Part shown: positions 18,449-28,370 of the stretch, one piece after another
Layout of the letters: every line of letters starts with the position of its first letter
How positions within the stretch are numbered: the stretch's first letter is position 1
Origin: Citricoccus sp. K5
GTDB taxonomy: Bacteria > Actinomycetota > Actinomycetes > Actinomycetales > Micrococcaceae
Direction: 5' to 3'
NCBI RefSeq assembly: GCF_902506195.1
Contig: NZ_LR732817.1
Span: forward strand, 2,943,407-3,007,406
Length of the DNA stretch: 64,000 nucleotides
The notes under the pieces: generated by a model
The model's input: the letters and a program-made list of their open reading frames with translations, nothing else
Databases searched by the model: none
What the model was told of the DNA's origin: nothing
Position numbers and translations under genes: made by a program

Positions 18449-19438
18449 ATGACGACAACATCACGGTTGCTGAACTTGTTGTCGCTGTTGCAAACGCGAC
18501 GGGACTGGCCGGGGTCGATTCTGGCGTCCCGGCTAGAGATCAGCGACCGCACGGTACGCCGGGACATCGAACGGCTACGGGACATGGGCTACAGCATCCA
18601 GGCCACGATGGGACCGGATGGCGGGTACCGGCTCGACGCGGGCAGCGAGCTCCCTCCACTCCTGTTCGACGACGACCAAGCCGTTGCCGTGGCGATTGCC
18701 CTGCAAGCGGCACCAGCGGTGGGAGCAGGGATCGAGGAAGCGGCGATCCGCGCCCTGGGGACGATCCGTCAGGTCATGCCCTCACGGCTACGACACCGCC
18801 TCGACGCGCTCGATGTCACCGCGATCGACCGTCCCGGCGACGCCGTATCCACACACGTCTCGCTCGACGTTCTCGTCACACTCGCCAACGCCATCCGCGA
18901 CCGGACGAGCCTTCGGTTTGACTACGCTGCACGCGACGCCATGCAAGACGACCAGCAACTCCCTGCCCGCCGGGTGGAGCCTCATCACCTCGTCACCTCC
19001 CACGGGCGGTGGCACCTCGTCGCGTGGGACCTCGACCGCGAAGACTGGCGCCTCTACAGCGCCGACCGTATCCATCCACGCACACCCAGCGGCCCCCGCT
19101 TCACCTCTCGAACGGTGCCCGGCGGCGGCGTGGGAGAGTTCGTCTCCGCACGATTTAAAGGTTCCGATGTCAACGGATGGCCCTGCCGCGGGACCGTGAT
19201 CCTGAACCTCCCTGCTCGCGAGGTCTTGCCATTCGCCGGAGACGGCACGGTCGTCACCCTCGACGACCACCGGTGCAGTCTCGAAGCCGGCTCATGGTCA
19301 TGGGGGTCGCTCGCGGCCTCCTTCGGAAGATTCGAAGTACCAATGGAGGTCATCGGCCCTCCAGAACTCGCCACTGCGTTCGCCACGCTCGCAACGCGAT
19401 ACGCGACAACGGCTCACAACGTCGTGGCGCAAGACTAA
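18449..19438 (+). CDS. YafY-type transcriptional regulator with WYL domain
   Basis: 329 residues from ATG 18449. The N-terminal helix-turn-helix reads LASRLEISDRTVRRDIERLRDMGY (DeoR-like), followed by the connector with GPDGGYRLDAG and a WYL domain (RFDYAARD, RRVEPHHLVTSHGRWHLVAWDLDREDWRLY). WYL domains bind small ligands or nucleic acids. TAGGGT (18436-18441) precedes the ATG by 7 nt, a leaderless start; a GTG at 18440 is in frame but would overlap that box. Probably regulates the divergent VOC gene. Codon use is less G+C-biased than the surroundings, suggesting a later arrival. Confidence 0.87.
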   Translation: MTTTSRLLNLLSLLQTRRDWPGSILASRLEISDRTVRRDIERLRDMGYSIQATMGPDGGYRLDAGSELPPLLFDDDQAVAVAIALQAAPAVGAGIEEAAIRALGTIRQVMPSRLRHRLDALDVTAIDRPGDAVSTHVSLDVLVTLANAIRDRTSLRFDYAARDAMQDDQQLPARRVEPHHLVTSHGRWHLVAWDLDREDWRLYSADRIHPRTPSGPRFTSRTVPGGGVGEFVSARFKGSDVNGWPCRGTVILNLPAREVLPFAGDGTVVTLDDHRCSLEAGSWSWGSLAASFGRFEVPMEVIGPPELATAFATLATRYATTAHNVVAQD

Positions 19439-19536
19439 CCAGTAGCCGCGCCTCTCGAGGCCGTCCCAGGTCATCTTGCGACCCCCAGTTAAGGAGAACG
19501 GGCCGGCGTCGGGAACAATGAATGCAACGGGACCGT

Positions 19537-19573
19537 TGCGCCAGTCACCGCCACCCGGCACCGCCCTGGCGCA
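19537..19573 (+). promoter_or_regulatory. Stem-loop in the metY leader
   Basis: TGCGCCAG (19537-19544) and CTGGCGCA (19566-19573) are perfect inverted repeats with a 21-nt loop, ending about 35 nt before the metY start. It could be an attenuator or an mRNA-stabilising hairpin. I compared the region with SAM riboswitch cores from memory and saw no match. Confidence 0.4.
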
Positions 19574-19608
19574 CCACCCCCGACCCTGTCCCCGCTGGAA
19601 GGATCTTC

Positions 19609-20937
19609 GTGGCAGAACACCAGTTCGGCTTCCGTACCCGCGCGCTGCATGCCGGCGCCGTCCCTGATGCCGTGCACGGCTCCCGCGCCGTGCCGATCCA
19701 CCAGACCACCTCCTACGTCTTCGAGTCCGCCCAGGACGCCGCGAACCTCTTCGCGCTGCAGAAGTACGGCAACATCTACTCCCGCATCGGCAACCCCACG
19801 GTCGCCGCCTTCGAGGAGCGCATGGCGGCGCTGGAAGGGGGCATCGGGGCGGTCGCGACGGCGTCCGGCATGTCCGCCGAGTTCGTCACCTTCGCCGCGC
19901 TGGCCGGCGCGGGAGACCACATCGTGGCCTCGTCCAAGCTCTACGGCGGCACCATCACGCAGCTGGATGTCTCGCTGCGCCGCTTCGGGGTGGAGACGAC
20001 CTTCGTGGACTCGATGGAGGCGGCTGACTTCGAGGCCGCCATCCAGCCGAACACGAAGGCCGTCTACACGGAGATCGTGGCCAACCCCTCGGGAGACATC
20101 GTGGACCTGCCGGGCCTGGCCCGAGTCGCCCACGCCGCCGGGGTGCCGCTGATCGTGGACGCCACCCTGACCCCGCCTTACCTGATCCGCCCCTTCGAGC
20201 ACGGCGCGGACATCGTCATCCACTCCGCCACCAAGTTCCTCGGCGGCCACGGCACCACCCTGGGCGGCGTCGTCGTCGAGTCCGGGTTGTTCCCGTGGGA
20301 CAACGGCAGGTTCCCGGCCATGACCGAGCCCGTACCCTCATACGGCGGTGTCTCCTGGTGGGGCAACTTCGGCGAGTACGGCTTCCTGACCAAGCTGCGC
20401 TCCGAGCAGCTGCGCGATTTCGGCCCCGCCCTGCCGCCGGCCTCCGCCCAGCAGCTGATGCTCGGCCTCGAAACCCTGGCCCAGCGCATGGACGCCCACC
20501 TGGCCAACGCCCAGCGGGTGGCCGAATGGCTCGAGGCCGACGATCGGATCTCCTGGGTGAACTTCGCCGGTCTGCCCTCGCACCCGCATCACGAGCGCGG
20601 CAAGGAATTGCTCCCGCTGGGTGTCGGTTCCGTGTTCAGCTTCGGGGTCAAGGGAGGGCGCGACGCCGGCGCCTCCTTCATCTCGCACCTCCAGCTGGCC
20701 AGCCACCTGGCCAACATCGGCGATGCGAAGACCCTCGTCCTGCACCCTGCCTCCACCACGCACCAGCAGCTCAGCGCCGAGCAGCTCGTCTCCGCCGGCG
20801 TTCCGGAGGATCTGATCCGCCTGTCCGTGGGCATCGAGGATGTGGAGGACATCCTCTGGGACCTGGACCAGGCCCTCGAGGCCGCCGTGAACGGCGCCGC
20901 CAGCACTGTCCCCGCCACCGAGGAGGTCTCCGAATGA
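19609..20937 (+). CDS. metY: O-acetylhomoserine sulfhydrylase
   Basis: 442 residues from GTG 19609 with GGAAGG as ribosome site. A Cys/Met-metabolism PLP enzyme: QTTSYVFESAQDAANLF, YSRIGNPTVAAFEERMAALEGG, the PLP-Lys in HSATKFLGGHGT, and the long middle region SYGGVSWWGNFGEYGFLTKLR that marks O-acetylhomoserine aminocarboxypropyltransferases rather than cystathionine synthases. It makes homocysteine (or methionine with methanethiol) from O-acetylhomoserine and sulfide. In place of the common VVDNTF motif it has IVDATLTPPYL. Its stop overlaps the next gene (ATGA). Confidence 0.93.
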   Translation: MAEHQFGFRTRALHAGAVPDAVHGSRAVPIHQTTSYVFESAQDAANLFALQKYGNIYSRIGNPTVAAFEERMAALEGGIGAVATASGMSAEFVTFAALAGAGDHIVASSKLYGGTITQLDVSLRRFGVETTFVDSMEAADFEAAIQPNTKAVYTEIVANPSGDIVDLPGLARVAHAAGVPLIVDATLTPPYLIRPFEHGADIVIHSATKFLGGHGTTLGGVVVESGLFPWDNGRFPAMTEPVPSYGGVSWWGNFGEYGFLTKLRSEQLRDFGPALPPASAQQLMLGLETLAQRMDAHLANAQRVAEWLEADDRISWVNFAGLPSHPHHERGKELLPLGVGSVFSFGVKGGRDAGASFISHLQLASHLANIGDAKTLVLHPASTTHQQLSAEQLVSAGVPEDLIRLSVGIEDVEDILWDLDQALEAAVNGAASTVPATEEVSE

Positions 20938-21449
20938 GCACCGCACTGCCTGACCGCACCTGGACCGGCCCGTCCGCACCCGAGCGGCTGCGCCTGCTGC
21001 GCGAGGCGAAGTCCATCGCCATCGTCGGCGCCTCGGACAAGCCGGCCCGCGCGTCCTACTTCGTGGCGACCTACCTGAACAGCTCGACGACGTTCGACCT
21101 GTACTTCATCAACCCGATCCTCGCCGAGAAGGGCACCGAGATCCTCGGCCACCGGGTCTACGCCTCGCTGGCTGACCTGCCCGTGGTGCCGGACCTGGTG
21201 GAGGTCTTCCGCAAGGCCGAGGACACCCCTGGCATCGTGGAGGAGGCCCGTGCCATCGGCGCGAAGACCGTCTGGCTGCAGCTGGGCATCTGGAACGAGG
21301 ACGCCGCCCACGCAGCCGAATCGGGCGGGATGAACATGGTCATGGACCGCTGCGTGAAGATCGAGCACGCCCGCTTCCACGGCGGCCTCAACCTGGCCGG
21401 CTTCAACACCGGGGTCATCTCCTCGAGGCGCCAGCAGCTGGACCGCTAG
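20934..21449 (+). CDS. CoA-binding domain protein (YccU-like)
   Basis: 171 residues; ATG 20934 overlaps the metY stop and is preceded by GAGGAGG. A single Rossmann-type CoA-binding domain: SIAIVGASDKPARASYFVATYL, the short loop FDLYFINP, GAKTVWLQLGIWNEDAA and CVKIEHARF near the end. It is translationally coupled to metY, an arrangement I recall from other actinobacteria, which suggests a role in sulfur amino-acid metabolism, but no activity is assigned to the family. A bidirectional terminator follows. Confidence 0.88.
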   Translation: MSTALPDRTWTGPSAPERLRLLREAKSIAIVGASDKPARASYFVATYLNSSTTFDLYFINPILAEKGTEILGHRVYASLADLPVVPDLVEVFRKAEDTPGIVEEARAIGAKTVWLQLGIWNEDAAHAAESGGMNMVMDRCVKIEHARFHGGLNLAGFNTGVISSRRQQLDR

Positions 21450-21467
21450 ACCGGCCCACCCCGCGTG

Positions 21468-21511
21468 CAAGGGACCCCACCTCGATCGTTGTGACGGGGT
21501 GGGGTCCCTTG
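21468..21511. terminator. Bidirectional terminator hairpin
   Basis: CAAGGGACCCCACC (21468-21481) and GGTGGGGTCCCTTG (21498-21511) form a perfect 14-bp stem with a 16-nt loop, between the convergent CoA-binding gene and the small minus-strand gene. Confidence 0.85.
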
Positions 21512-21566
21512 GTGCCCGGGACGACGGAGATGCGCCGTTCCGGGCATTCGGCGTTGAGGCGTGTCC

Positions 21567-21806
21567 TCAGTGCCGGGGCGGCTGGGGCCCGCTGCCACGG
21601 CTTGGATCGCCGGGATGGCCGCCGCGGCCATCGGTGAAGCGACGCGCGGCGTCCAGGACTCGATTGAGGCCAGACGAGTGGCCCGCGCCGGAGGCCTTGC
21701 CGCCGCCGCGCCGCCGCACGGCGTCCGTCGCCTGATTGATCATCTTCCGCCCCCGCGGACTGCTGGCGAAAGACTGGGCCTTGTTGGCCAGGTCCTTGAA
21801 GTTCAT
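21567..21806 (-). CDS. Small basic protein (79 aa), function unknown
   Basis: Starts at ATG 21806 with a GAGGAG ribosome site: MNFKDLANKAQSFASSPRGR followed by a helical stretch NQATDAVRRR, then Gly/Arg-rich segments. The amphipathic N-terminal helix resembles small actinobacterial proteins of the Rv0909/MT0933 antitoxin type, but the match is weak and no toxin gene adjoins. It has no signal peptide. The mRNA leader carries repeat unit A (promoter, leader ORF, hairpin at 21853-21960), so its expression may be attenuated. The longer open frame that runs through it upstream crosses the repeats and is not taken as its start. Confidence 0.6.
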   Translation of the reverse strand: MNFKDLANKAQSFASSPRGRKMINQATDAVRRRGGGKASGAGHSSGLNRVLDAARRFTDGRGGHPGDPSRGSGPQPPRH

Positions 21807-21852
21807 GGTCTCCTCTTCGTGGCGTTGTGTTGGGACCTCATCGGACAGAGTG

Positions 21853-21960
21853 AGACCCCGGGCTACCGGCTGCGGAGGGGAATCGCATTCGCCGGACCCG
21901 GGGTCCCTGTCATCACTCGCACCTTCATCACTCGCACCATGATGAGGTGCTTTCAGCATA
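21853..21960 (-). repeat. Promoter-leader-hairpin repeat, unit A
   Basis: Read on the minus strand: -10 TATGCT (21955-21960), 16-nt spacer containing CCTCATCA, two 15-bp-spaced copies of GGTGCGAGTGATGA (21925-21938 and 21910-21923 as TCATCACTCGCACC on the plus strand), then a hairpin with arms at 21897-21905 and 21854-21862 (GACCCCGGG/CCCGGGGTC). It is the 5' leader of the small gene at 21567-21806. Units B and C repeat this order with the same spacing. Confidence 0.8.
21863..21940 (-). CDS. Candidate leader peptide in unit A (25 aa)
   Basis: From ATG 21940 the frame reads MVRVMKVRVMTGTPGPANAI and ends after PLRSR at a TAG (21863-21865). The 15-bp DNA repeat equals an in-frame five-residue repeat (RVM-KVRVM), with AAGGTG serving as a ribosome site before an internal ATG. 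The stop codon lies immediately before the 3' arm of the leader hairpin, the geometry expected of translational attenuation. Expression is not demonstrated. Confidence 0.35.
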   Translation of the reverse strand: MVRVMKVRVMTGTPGPANAIPLRSR

Positions 21961-22081
21961 GGAAACGAACTTGTGCTCGCACCCCACACTGCCTGTGAGA
22001 AGGCTGTGACCCGTCGCTGAGCGCTGACGCCGACTCCCCCTAGTAGCCGGCGCGGCGCGGGTAGACCCTCCGCACATGACG

Positions 22082-22182
22082 AGACCCCGGGCTGTCGGCC
22101 ACCGTGAGGCGAACCGGACCCGGGGTCCCTGTCATCACTCGCACCTTCATCACTCGCACCTTGATGAGGCTCTTCCAGAGTA
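22082..22182 (-). repeat. Promoter-leader-hairpin repeat, unit B
   Basis: Minus-strand -10 TACTCT (22177-22182), 16-nt spacer, two copies of the 14-mer (22147-22160 and 22132-22145), and hairpin arms at 22119-22127 and 22083-22091 (GACCCCGGG/CCCGGGGTC). The leader frame begins with the same KVRVMKVRVMTGTPGP residues as unit A, then diverges and ends at 22040. No gene follows before unit A. Confidence 0.8.
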
Positions 22183-22272
22183 GGGACCCGACATGGGGGC
22201 GAACCGCACGCGGCCTGACCGTTGGCTGATCGACCCGGAGGGTACGGCTCACGAGGGGCCGGTGGACATGGC

Positions 22273-22369
22273 AGGGCCCCGGGTAGTCCGGCGGCGTGAG
22301 GGGAACGCCATCTGCCGGGCCCGGGGCCCTCTGTCATCACTCGCACCTTGATGAGGTGGTTCCACCCTA
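22273..22369 (-). repeat. Promoter-leader-hairpin repeat, unit C
   Basis: Minus-strand -10 TAGGGT (22364-22369), 16-nt spacer, one copy of the 14-mer (22334-22347), and hairpin arms AGGGCCCCGGG/CCCGGGGCCCT (22273-22283, 22320-22330). Compared with A and B, the stem changes an A-T pair to G-C on both sides, a compensatory change. It lies directly after the amidohydrolase gene. Confidence 0.8.
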
Positions 22370-22431
22370 AGAACCGGGAGTGAGAATCGCCCGGGCGCCA
22401 GCTGGGAGGTCCCTGGCAATGCTGGAACCAC

Positions 22432-23238
22432 CTAGGAGCCGGCACAGCCCAACTGGTCCACGTCCGTGCGACGGTTGGCCAGCACGGGCAGGAAGGAGCG
22501 CACCTCGTCGATGCGCTCTCGGGTGACGTCGGCGGTCTCGATCGCCTCGCCCTCCTCGCCGAGGAAGGCCACGGGCACGGCCAGCGGATCGATGATGGCC
22601 GAGTGGCCCACGGTGTTGTCACTGCGCGTGCCCGCGGCCACGATCCAGACGGTGTTCTCCACGGCCCGCGCCTTGAGCAGCAGCTGCCAGTGCTCGATCT
22701 TGTAGTCGCCCTTGAACCAGGCGGCCGGCACCAGCACGACGTCGGCCCCGGCCACGGCCAGCGACCGCGCCACTTCCGGGAAGCGCAGGTCGTAGCAGGT
22801 CATGATGCCGAACCTGAGGCCGCCGAGTTCCACCATCAGGGTGCCCCGGTCGCCGGCGGTGATGCGGTCCGATTCCTTGTACTTGAAGGCGTCGTAGAGG
22901 TGCAGCTTGCGGTAGGTCCCCAGGATCTTTCCCGTGGCGTCCACCGCCACCACGGTGTTGTAGGGCCGCCCGGTGCCCGAGGGCTCGTACCCGCCGGCCA
23001 CCACGGCGATGGAGAGGTCTGCGGCGATCCGCGTGATCTCGGAGACGAAAGCCGACCAGCCGGCGTCGACGGCTTCAGCCAGCGGGCCGTCCACGTGCCG
23101 CACGGTGAACATGGACTCCTCGGGGAACAGCACCAGTTCGGCGCCGTCGTCCTTGGCGGATTCCGCCAGACGCCGCAGCGTGGCCACGTTCTCGGCGACC
23201 ACACCCGTGGGGCGGAATTGTCCGACGCTGATCCTCAT
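22432..23238 (-). CDS. Carbon-nitrogen hydrolase (nitrilase superfamily)
   Basis: 268 residues from ATG 23238 (GAGGAGGAC ribosome site). The Glu-Lys-Cys triad is visible: Glu40 in LVLFPEES, Lys in GTYRKLHLYD, and Cys in GIMTCYDLRFPE. The size and motifs match amidase-like members such as omega-amidase/deaminated-glutathione amidase or other C-N hydrolases; the substrate is not determined. It lies upstream of units C-B-A and the small gene in the same orientation. Divergent from the FAD monooxygenase gene, with a 54-bp gap. Confidence 0.9.
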   Translation of the reverse strand: MRISVGQFRPTGVVAENVATLRRLAESAKDDGAELVLFPEESMFTVRHVDGPLAEAVDAGWSAFVSEITRIAADLSIAVVAGGYEPSGTGRPYNTVVAVDATGKILGTYRKLHLYDAFKYKESDRITAGDRGTLMVELGGLRFGIMTCYDLRFPEVARSLAVAGADVVLVPAAWFKGDYKIEHWQLLLKARAVENTVWIVAAGTRSDNTVGHSAIIDPLAVPVAFLGEEGEAIETADVTRERIDEVRSFLPVLANRRTDVDQLGCAGS

Positions 23239-23292
23239 GTGACCGTCCTCCTCGCATGGCGTGAAACCGTCCTCCCAGCCTAACCTGAGGCC

Positions 23293-25021
23293 ATGTCCGC
23301 CGCCCCAGACCACGGTCCCGGACGCCGGGTCTCCACCGACGTCCTGGTGGTCGGCGCAGGACCGACGGGGCTGATGGCGGGCGCCTGGTGTGCGAGGCTC
23401 GGGCTCCAGTCCCTCGTGGTGGACGGCAAGACCGGGCCGACCCGCGAGTCCCGGGCCCTGGCCGTTCAGGCCCGCTCCCTGGAGGTCTACCGGCAGCTCG
23501 GCCTGGTGCAGGCCGTGCTGGACGGGGCGACCCCCGCGACGTCCGTCAGTCCCGGATTCCGCCACCGCACGCTGGGCACCGTGCGGCTGGACCGGGTGGG
23601 CCAGCAGCTGACGCCCTTCCCGGGGATCACCATCTTCGAGCAGAGCGCGAACGAGGAGCTGCTGGCCGGCCACCTCCGGGACCGGCACTGGCCCGTCGCC
23701 TGGGGCACCTCGTTCCGGTCCTTCACCACCGATCCCCGGGCGGCAGGGTCCGGCGGAGCCGTCACCGTCGAACTGGACTCTTCTGAAGGGCTGGTTCAGG
23801 TCAGCGCCCGGTATGTGGTGGCCGCCGACGGTGCCTCGTCAGCGGTCCGGCGTGCCCTGGGCATCGCCTTCGAGGGTGCCACCAACCGGTTCGAGTTCTA
23901 CGTGCTGGACGCCTACGGCGTCACGGGCACCGAGTCCGGCATCACCCTGCGCGCCTCCCGGGAGCACTTCATGCTGGCTTTTCCCCTGGGCGACGACGGC
24001 CGCGGCGGGCGGCGCGCACGCCTCCTGGGGATCCTGCGCGCCGAAGACCGGATTCCAGCGGATCCCGACCAGGGCGCCGGCACTGCGGCCGCGTCCCCCG
24101 CTGACGAGGCCGCCGCCGAAGCCCGCGACGAAGTCCGTGCCCGGGCGTCCCTGGCCGAGGAGTTCGGCGTCCGGTATGCCGGCACGGATTGGTACAGCAC
24201 CTACCGGGTGCATCATCGCGTGGCCGCCGCCTTCCGGGCCGGCCGGGTGTTCCTGGCGGGGGATGCCGCGCACATCCACTCCCCCGTGGGCGCGCAGGGG
24301 ATGAACACGGGGTTGCAGGACGCGCAGAACATCGTCTGCACCATCGCCGATGTCCTCGCCGGCCGGGAGCCCGAGGACGTCCTCGACCGCTATGAGGCCG
24401 AGCGCCGGCCGGTGGCCCTGAACCTGGTCCGGACCACCGACGTGGTGTTCGGAGCTGTCACCTCCATGGCCCCCCTGGCGCGCTTTGTGCGGACGCGGGT
24501 CTTCCCCCTCGCCGCCCCGGTCCTCCTGCGCGCGGCGCCTCGACTTCCCCTGGGCGGACGGATGTTCGGCTACCTCTCCCAGATCCGGATCCACTACTGG
24601 ATGCCGGGGACGGAAGCGGACCGCACCGGCCCACGGCGGCGGCGCCGCGGCACGGTCCTGGGTCGTCGCCTTCCCTGGGTTCCCGACGCCGGCCCTACCG
24701 GTCCGGTGCCCGGCGGGGACGGGCGCGGGGACAACCATGAGGCGCTCAACACGGCCGAATGGCAGGTGCACGCCTACGGTCCGGCCGCCGACCGGTTGGC
24801 GCGGGACCTGGCCGACCGCCATCAGGACAGGGCTGCGGGACGCGCCGGGCCGGCGTCAGGTGAGACGAACAACCCGGGTGCCGGGCCGGCGTCGGGCCTG
24901 CCGGTGTTCAGGTTCCGGGCGGCCCCGGAGGCGGGGCTGCCGGACGGAACGGCACTGCTGATCCGCCCGGACGGCTTCGTCGCCGAGATCTTGGACGACT
25001 CTTCGGTTCCTGCTCGGAGGG

Positions 25022-25035
<14 letters not shown>
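23293..25035 (+). CDS. FAD-dependent aromatic hydroxylase (PHBH-fold)
   Basis: 580 residues. FAD motifs: GxGxxG in [15 protein letters not shown] (about 16-30), the DG motif [19 protein letters not shown], and the GD motif [29 protein letters not shown]. This is the phenol/resorcinol hydroxylase-like branch of flavin monooxygenases, which hydroxylate aromatic or polyketide substrates using NAD(P)H; the C-terminal region may be a thioredoxin-like extension. TAACCT (23281-23286) precedes the ATG by 6 nt, a leaderless start. The final 14 bp overlap the convergent purA. Substrate unknown. Confidence 0.87.
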
Positions 25036-26317
<1,282 letters not shown>

Positions 26318-26474
26318 GAATGCATCTCTCCTGAGCAGGTCACGGCAACCGTTCTTGCGGCGGTCCCGTCCGGCCCTCGACATGGAAAACGCCCCCGGTG
26401 ACCGCTCCCACGGTTCTCTGCCGTGCGGTGCATCACACGAGGGCCTTACAACCGGAGTTTACCAGTCAGTGCCC

Positions 26475-26520
26475 ATGGGGAGTTCTGCCCATCGCCCGGC
26501 CTCCGCCGTCCGCCTAGGCT
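26475..26520 (+). promoter_or_regulatory. Module 1 promoter with shared 18-bp palindrome
   Basis: ATGGGGAG-TT-CTGCCCAT (26475-26492; one mismatch) is followed after exactly 22 nt by -10 TAGGCT (26515-26520). There is no recognisable -35. The same palindrome with the same 22-nt spacing occurs before module 2 at 48514-48559; the surrounding 22-mer is identical at 21 positions. Centred about 43 nt before the expected transcription start, it fits an activator site. Confidence 0.75.
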
Positions 26521-26568
26521 GTCGGCGGAACCAACAGGGTTCCCAGGACTCTGGAGCGGGGAGATCTC

Positions 26569-26916
26569 ATGACGAACTGGCACGTCGACGAGGAGCCGGC
26601 GCGGTCCACCGTGCGCACGGCCACGTCGGAGATCGATGAGATCGTCGAGTTCGCCCCCACCATGACCACCCGCTTCGAATCCGCCGCCACGGCGTGCGAC
26701 CATCTGGAGATCGGCTCGGCGATCGACGACCTGCTGCAACAGGTAGCCGACCCCCTCCTCCAGGCCGTGGCCGGCTCAGGGAGCAACATCTGCTCCTCGA
26801 CATCCGAGCTCATCAACGCGATCGTGAACGCCGATCTGACCATGGCTGCCGACGCCGAGGAGGACATCTACACCATCCCCGAGGCCCCGGCCGCAGGACC
26901 CCAGGCGGAGGGATAA
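26569..26916 (+). CDS. Small helical ESX-like protein, module 1
   Basis: 115 residues, no signal peptide, no Lys-rich tail. Predicted mostly helical, acidic, with PARSTVRTATSEIDEIVEFA near the start and NAIVNADLTMAADAEED near the end. It aligns with the 135-residue protein of module 2 at PARxxVxxA and at the NI-S...IN...M-DA region. From memory the pattern W-x-V...then D-x-MA-x-A resembles DUF6507/ESX-like small proteins that precede larger WXG/LXG-type substrates. It probably forms a helical hairpin that acts as partner or targeting factor for the next protein. The stop lies 2 nt before the next ATG. Confidence 0.6.
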   Translation: MTNWHVDEEPARSTVRTATSEIDEIVEFAPTMTTRFESAATACDHLEIGSAIDDLLQQVADPLLQAVAGSGSNICSSTSELINAIVNADLTMAADAEEDIYTIPEAPAAGPQAEG

Positions 26917-26918
26917 TC

Positions 26919-28313
26919 ATGGCCGTCGACACCAGCCAACTGCCCACCCGATTGCCCTCGTCCGGGACGATCGACCCCGCGGCGAGGAACGTCCGCTCCC
27001 TGGGGACCACGGTCAGCGGTCACTACGCGGATGCGGCCCAGATCTGGACCCAACTCAGCGACGGGCGCCTGATCACACCCCACAGCGAACGTGTGTACAC
27101 GGCGTTCGTGGACGTGATGAAGCCGTACGCGGACGCCTATGAGACGCTGACGGACGAGGCCGCCACGGCCCTGGAGGACTTCTCCGAGGACATCGAGGGG
27201 CTTCGGAACCGGTATACAAATGCCAAGGCCGACGCGGCCACGCACAACACGATGCCGGAGGCCGACCGCCCGGACGACTACGCCGATGCCGGCGCCGGCA
27301 TCCAGACCCGCGTGGACGCCGTGGCCGAGGACTATGACACCGCGGTCCAGACCTGCGCCAACGCCCTCAAAGGTCTCAACCCCACCTCCGGCGTGACCGT
27401 CAACGCGAACCTCTCCGACGCCATGCTGGCCATCGGCGCCTCCCAGAACACCGCGGCGTCCGGCGGCGCCGGCGCACTGAGCCTGCGCACCCGGGACGGC
27501 AAGCTCTACTTCCAGTTCGACGCCCAGCACTACCAGACCCTGACGGGCAAGCCCGGAAACTGGCAGACCTCCCGACTCTCCTCGGCCACCCTGGGACAGC
27601 TCGGCGTCCCCCAGAGCTACCTCAACCGGCTCAATGACGCCGCCACAGGCGGAAACCGCTTGAGCAACAACACCTCTGGCGCCATGCTGCGCGGCCTCGA
27701 CCCGAAGACCCCGCTCGGCGCCCTGGTGGCCCGCTACCCCTTCCTGAAGAACACCAAGCTGAACGTCGACGGCGGCCGGGGCACCTTCCGCGTGCAGCTC
27801 ACCTCCGGGACCGGTCGGCCCCCCAGCGGGACTCCGACCTCGGTCACGGCCCTGACGAGCCGCCTGCGCACCGTCGAGCGGATCGCCGGAAACCCCGCGC
27901 TCGGGCGCACCCTGCTGGTCGGCGGCGCGGCGCTGACCTTCACCGGCGAGTACGGCAGCTCGTACAACGAGTCACTGATGCGCAATCCGGACGCGAGCGA
28001 GGCCGAGCACCACCGGACGGCCGCCGTGGATGCCGGGGTCGTGGCGGGAGCCGAGACGGCGGGCGCCCTCGTCGGGGCCCGCGTGGGGCAGGTCGCCGGG
28101 GCGGCCGTGGGTCAAGCCCTCATCCCCATCCCCGGCGTGGGTGCCGCGATCGGCGGCGTGGCCGGCAACTTCATCGGTGGCTTCGTCGGCGGGAAGGTGG
28201 GCAACAGCGTGGGTCAGGCCATCAACGAGTTCCGGCACACGGACGGCAATGTACTGGAGAAGGGTGCTGCCGCCGGCAAGGCGTTCCTGTCCTCCCTCAA
28301 CCCCTTCGACTGA
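26919..28313 (+). CDS. Large LXG/WXG-type secretion substrate with glycine-zipper tail, module 1
   Basis: 464 residues from ATG 26919 (GGAGGG ribosome site). The first about 150 residues are helical (HYADAAQIWTQLSDG, then long coiled-coil-like segments), the middle (about 190-330) is a mixed region without a known motif, and residues about 345-445 hold YGSSYNESLMRNP and AGAAVGQALIPIPGVGAA within a 60-residue Gly/Ala zipper. This C-terminus is almost the same as that of the module 2 protein. No signal peptide, so export would need a type VII system. By analogy to glycine-zipper LXG toxins it could insert in membranes, but this is inference. Confidence 0.6.
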   Translation: MAVDTSQLPTRLPSSGTIDPAARNVRSLGTTVSGHYADAAQIWTQLSDGRLITPHSERVYTAFVDVMKPYADAYETLTDEAATALEDFSEDIEGLRNRYTNAKADAATHNTMPEADRPDDYADAGAGIQTRVDAVAEDYDTAVQTCANALKGLNPTSGVTVNANLSDAMLAIGASQNTAASGGAGALSLRTRDGKLYFQFDAQHYQTLTGKPGNWQTSRLSSATLGQLGVPQSYLNRLNDAATGGNRLSNNTSGAMLRGLDPKTPLGALVARYPFLKNTKLNVDGGRGTFRVQLTSGTGRPPSGTPTSVTALTSRLRTVERIAGNPALGRTLLVGGAALTFTGEYGSSYNESLMRNPDASEAEHHRTAAVDAGVVAGAETAGALVGARVGQVAGAAVGQALIPIPGVGAAIGGVAGNFIGGFVGGKVGNSVGQAINEFRHTDGNVLEKGAAAGKAFLSSLNPFD

Positions 28314-28370
28314 GTTCGGTCCCGTGGTCCCCCAGCGGATACGGTGGACGGAACCGAACCGAGGAGCCGG

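Noticed and set aside
19439-19608. SAM riboswitch before metY
   Set aside because: No SAM-I, -II or -IV core sequence was recognised; only a simple stem-loop is present.
21853-22369. CRISPR array
   Set aside because: Units are three, about 100 bp, of different spacing (229 and 190 bp), with internal hairpins and promoters; there are no regular repeats and spacers and no cas genes.
21567-22622. 351-codon open frame on the minus strand through the repeat units
   Set aside because: Its upstream half is the nitrilase gene in another frame and the three repeat units; only the last 79 codons have a ribosome site and protein-like composition.
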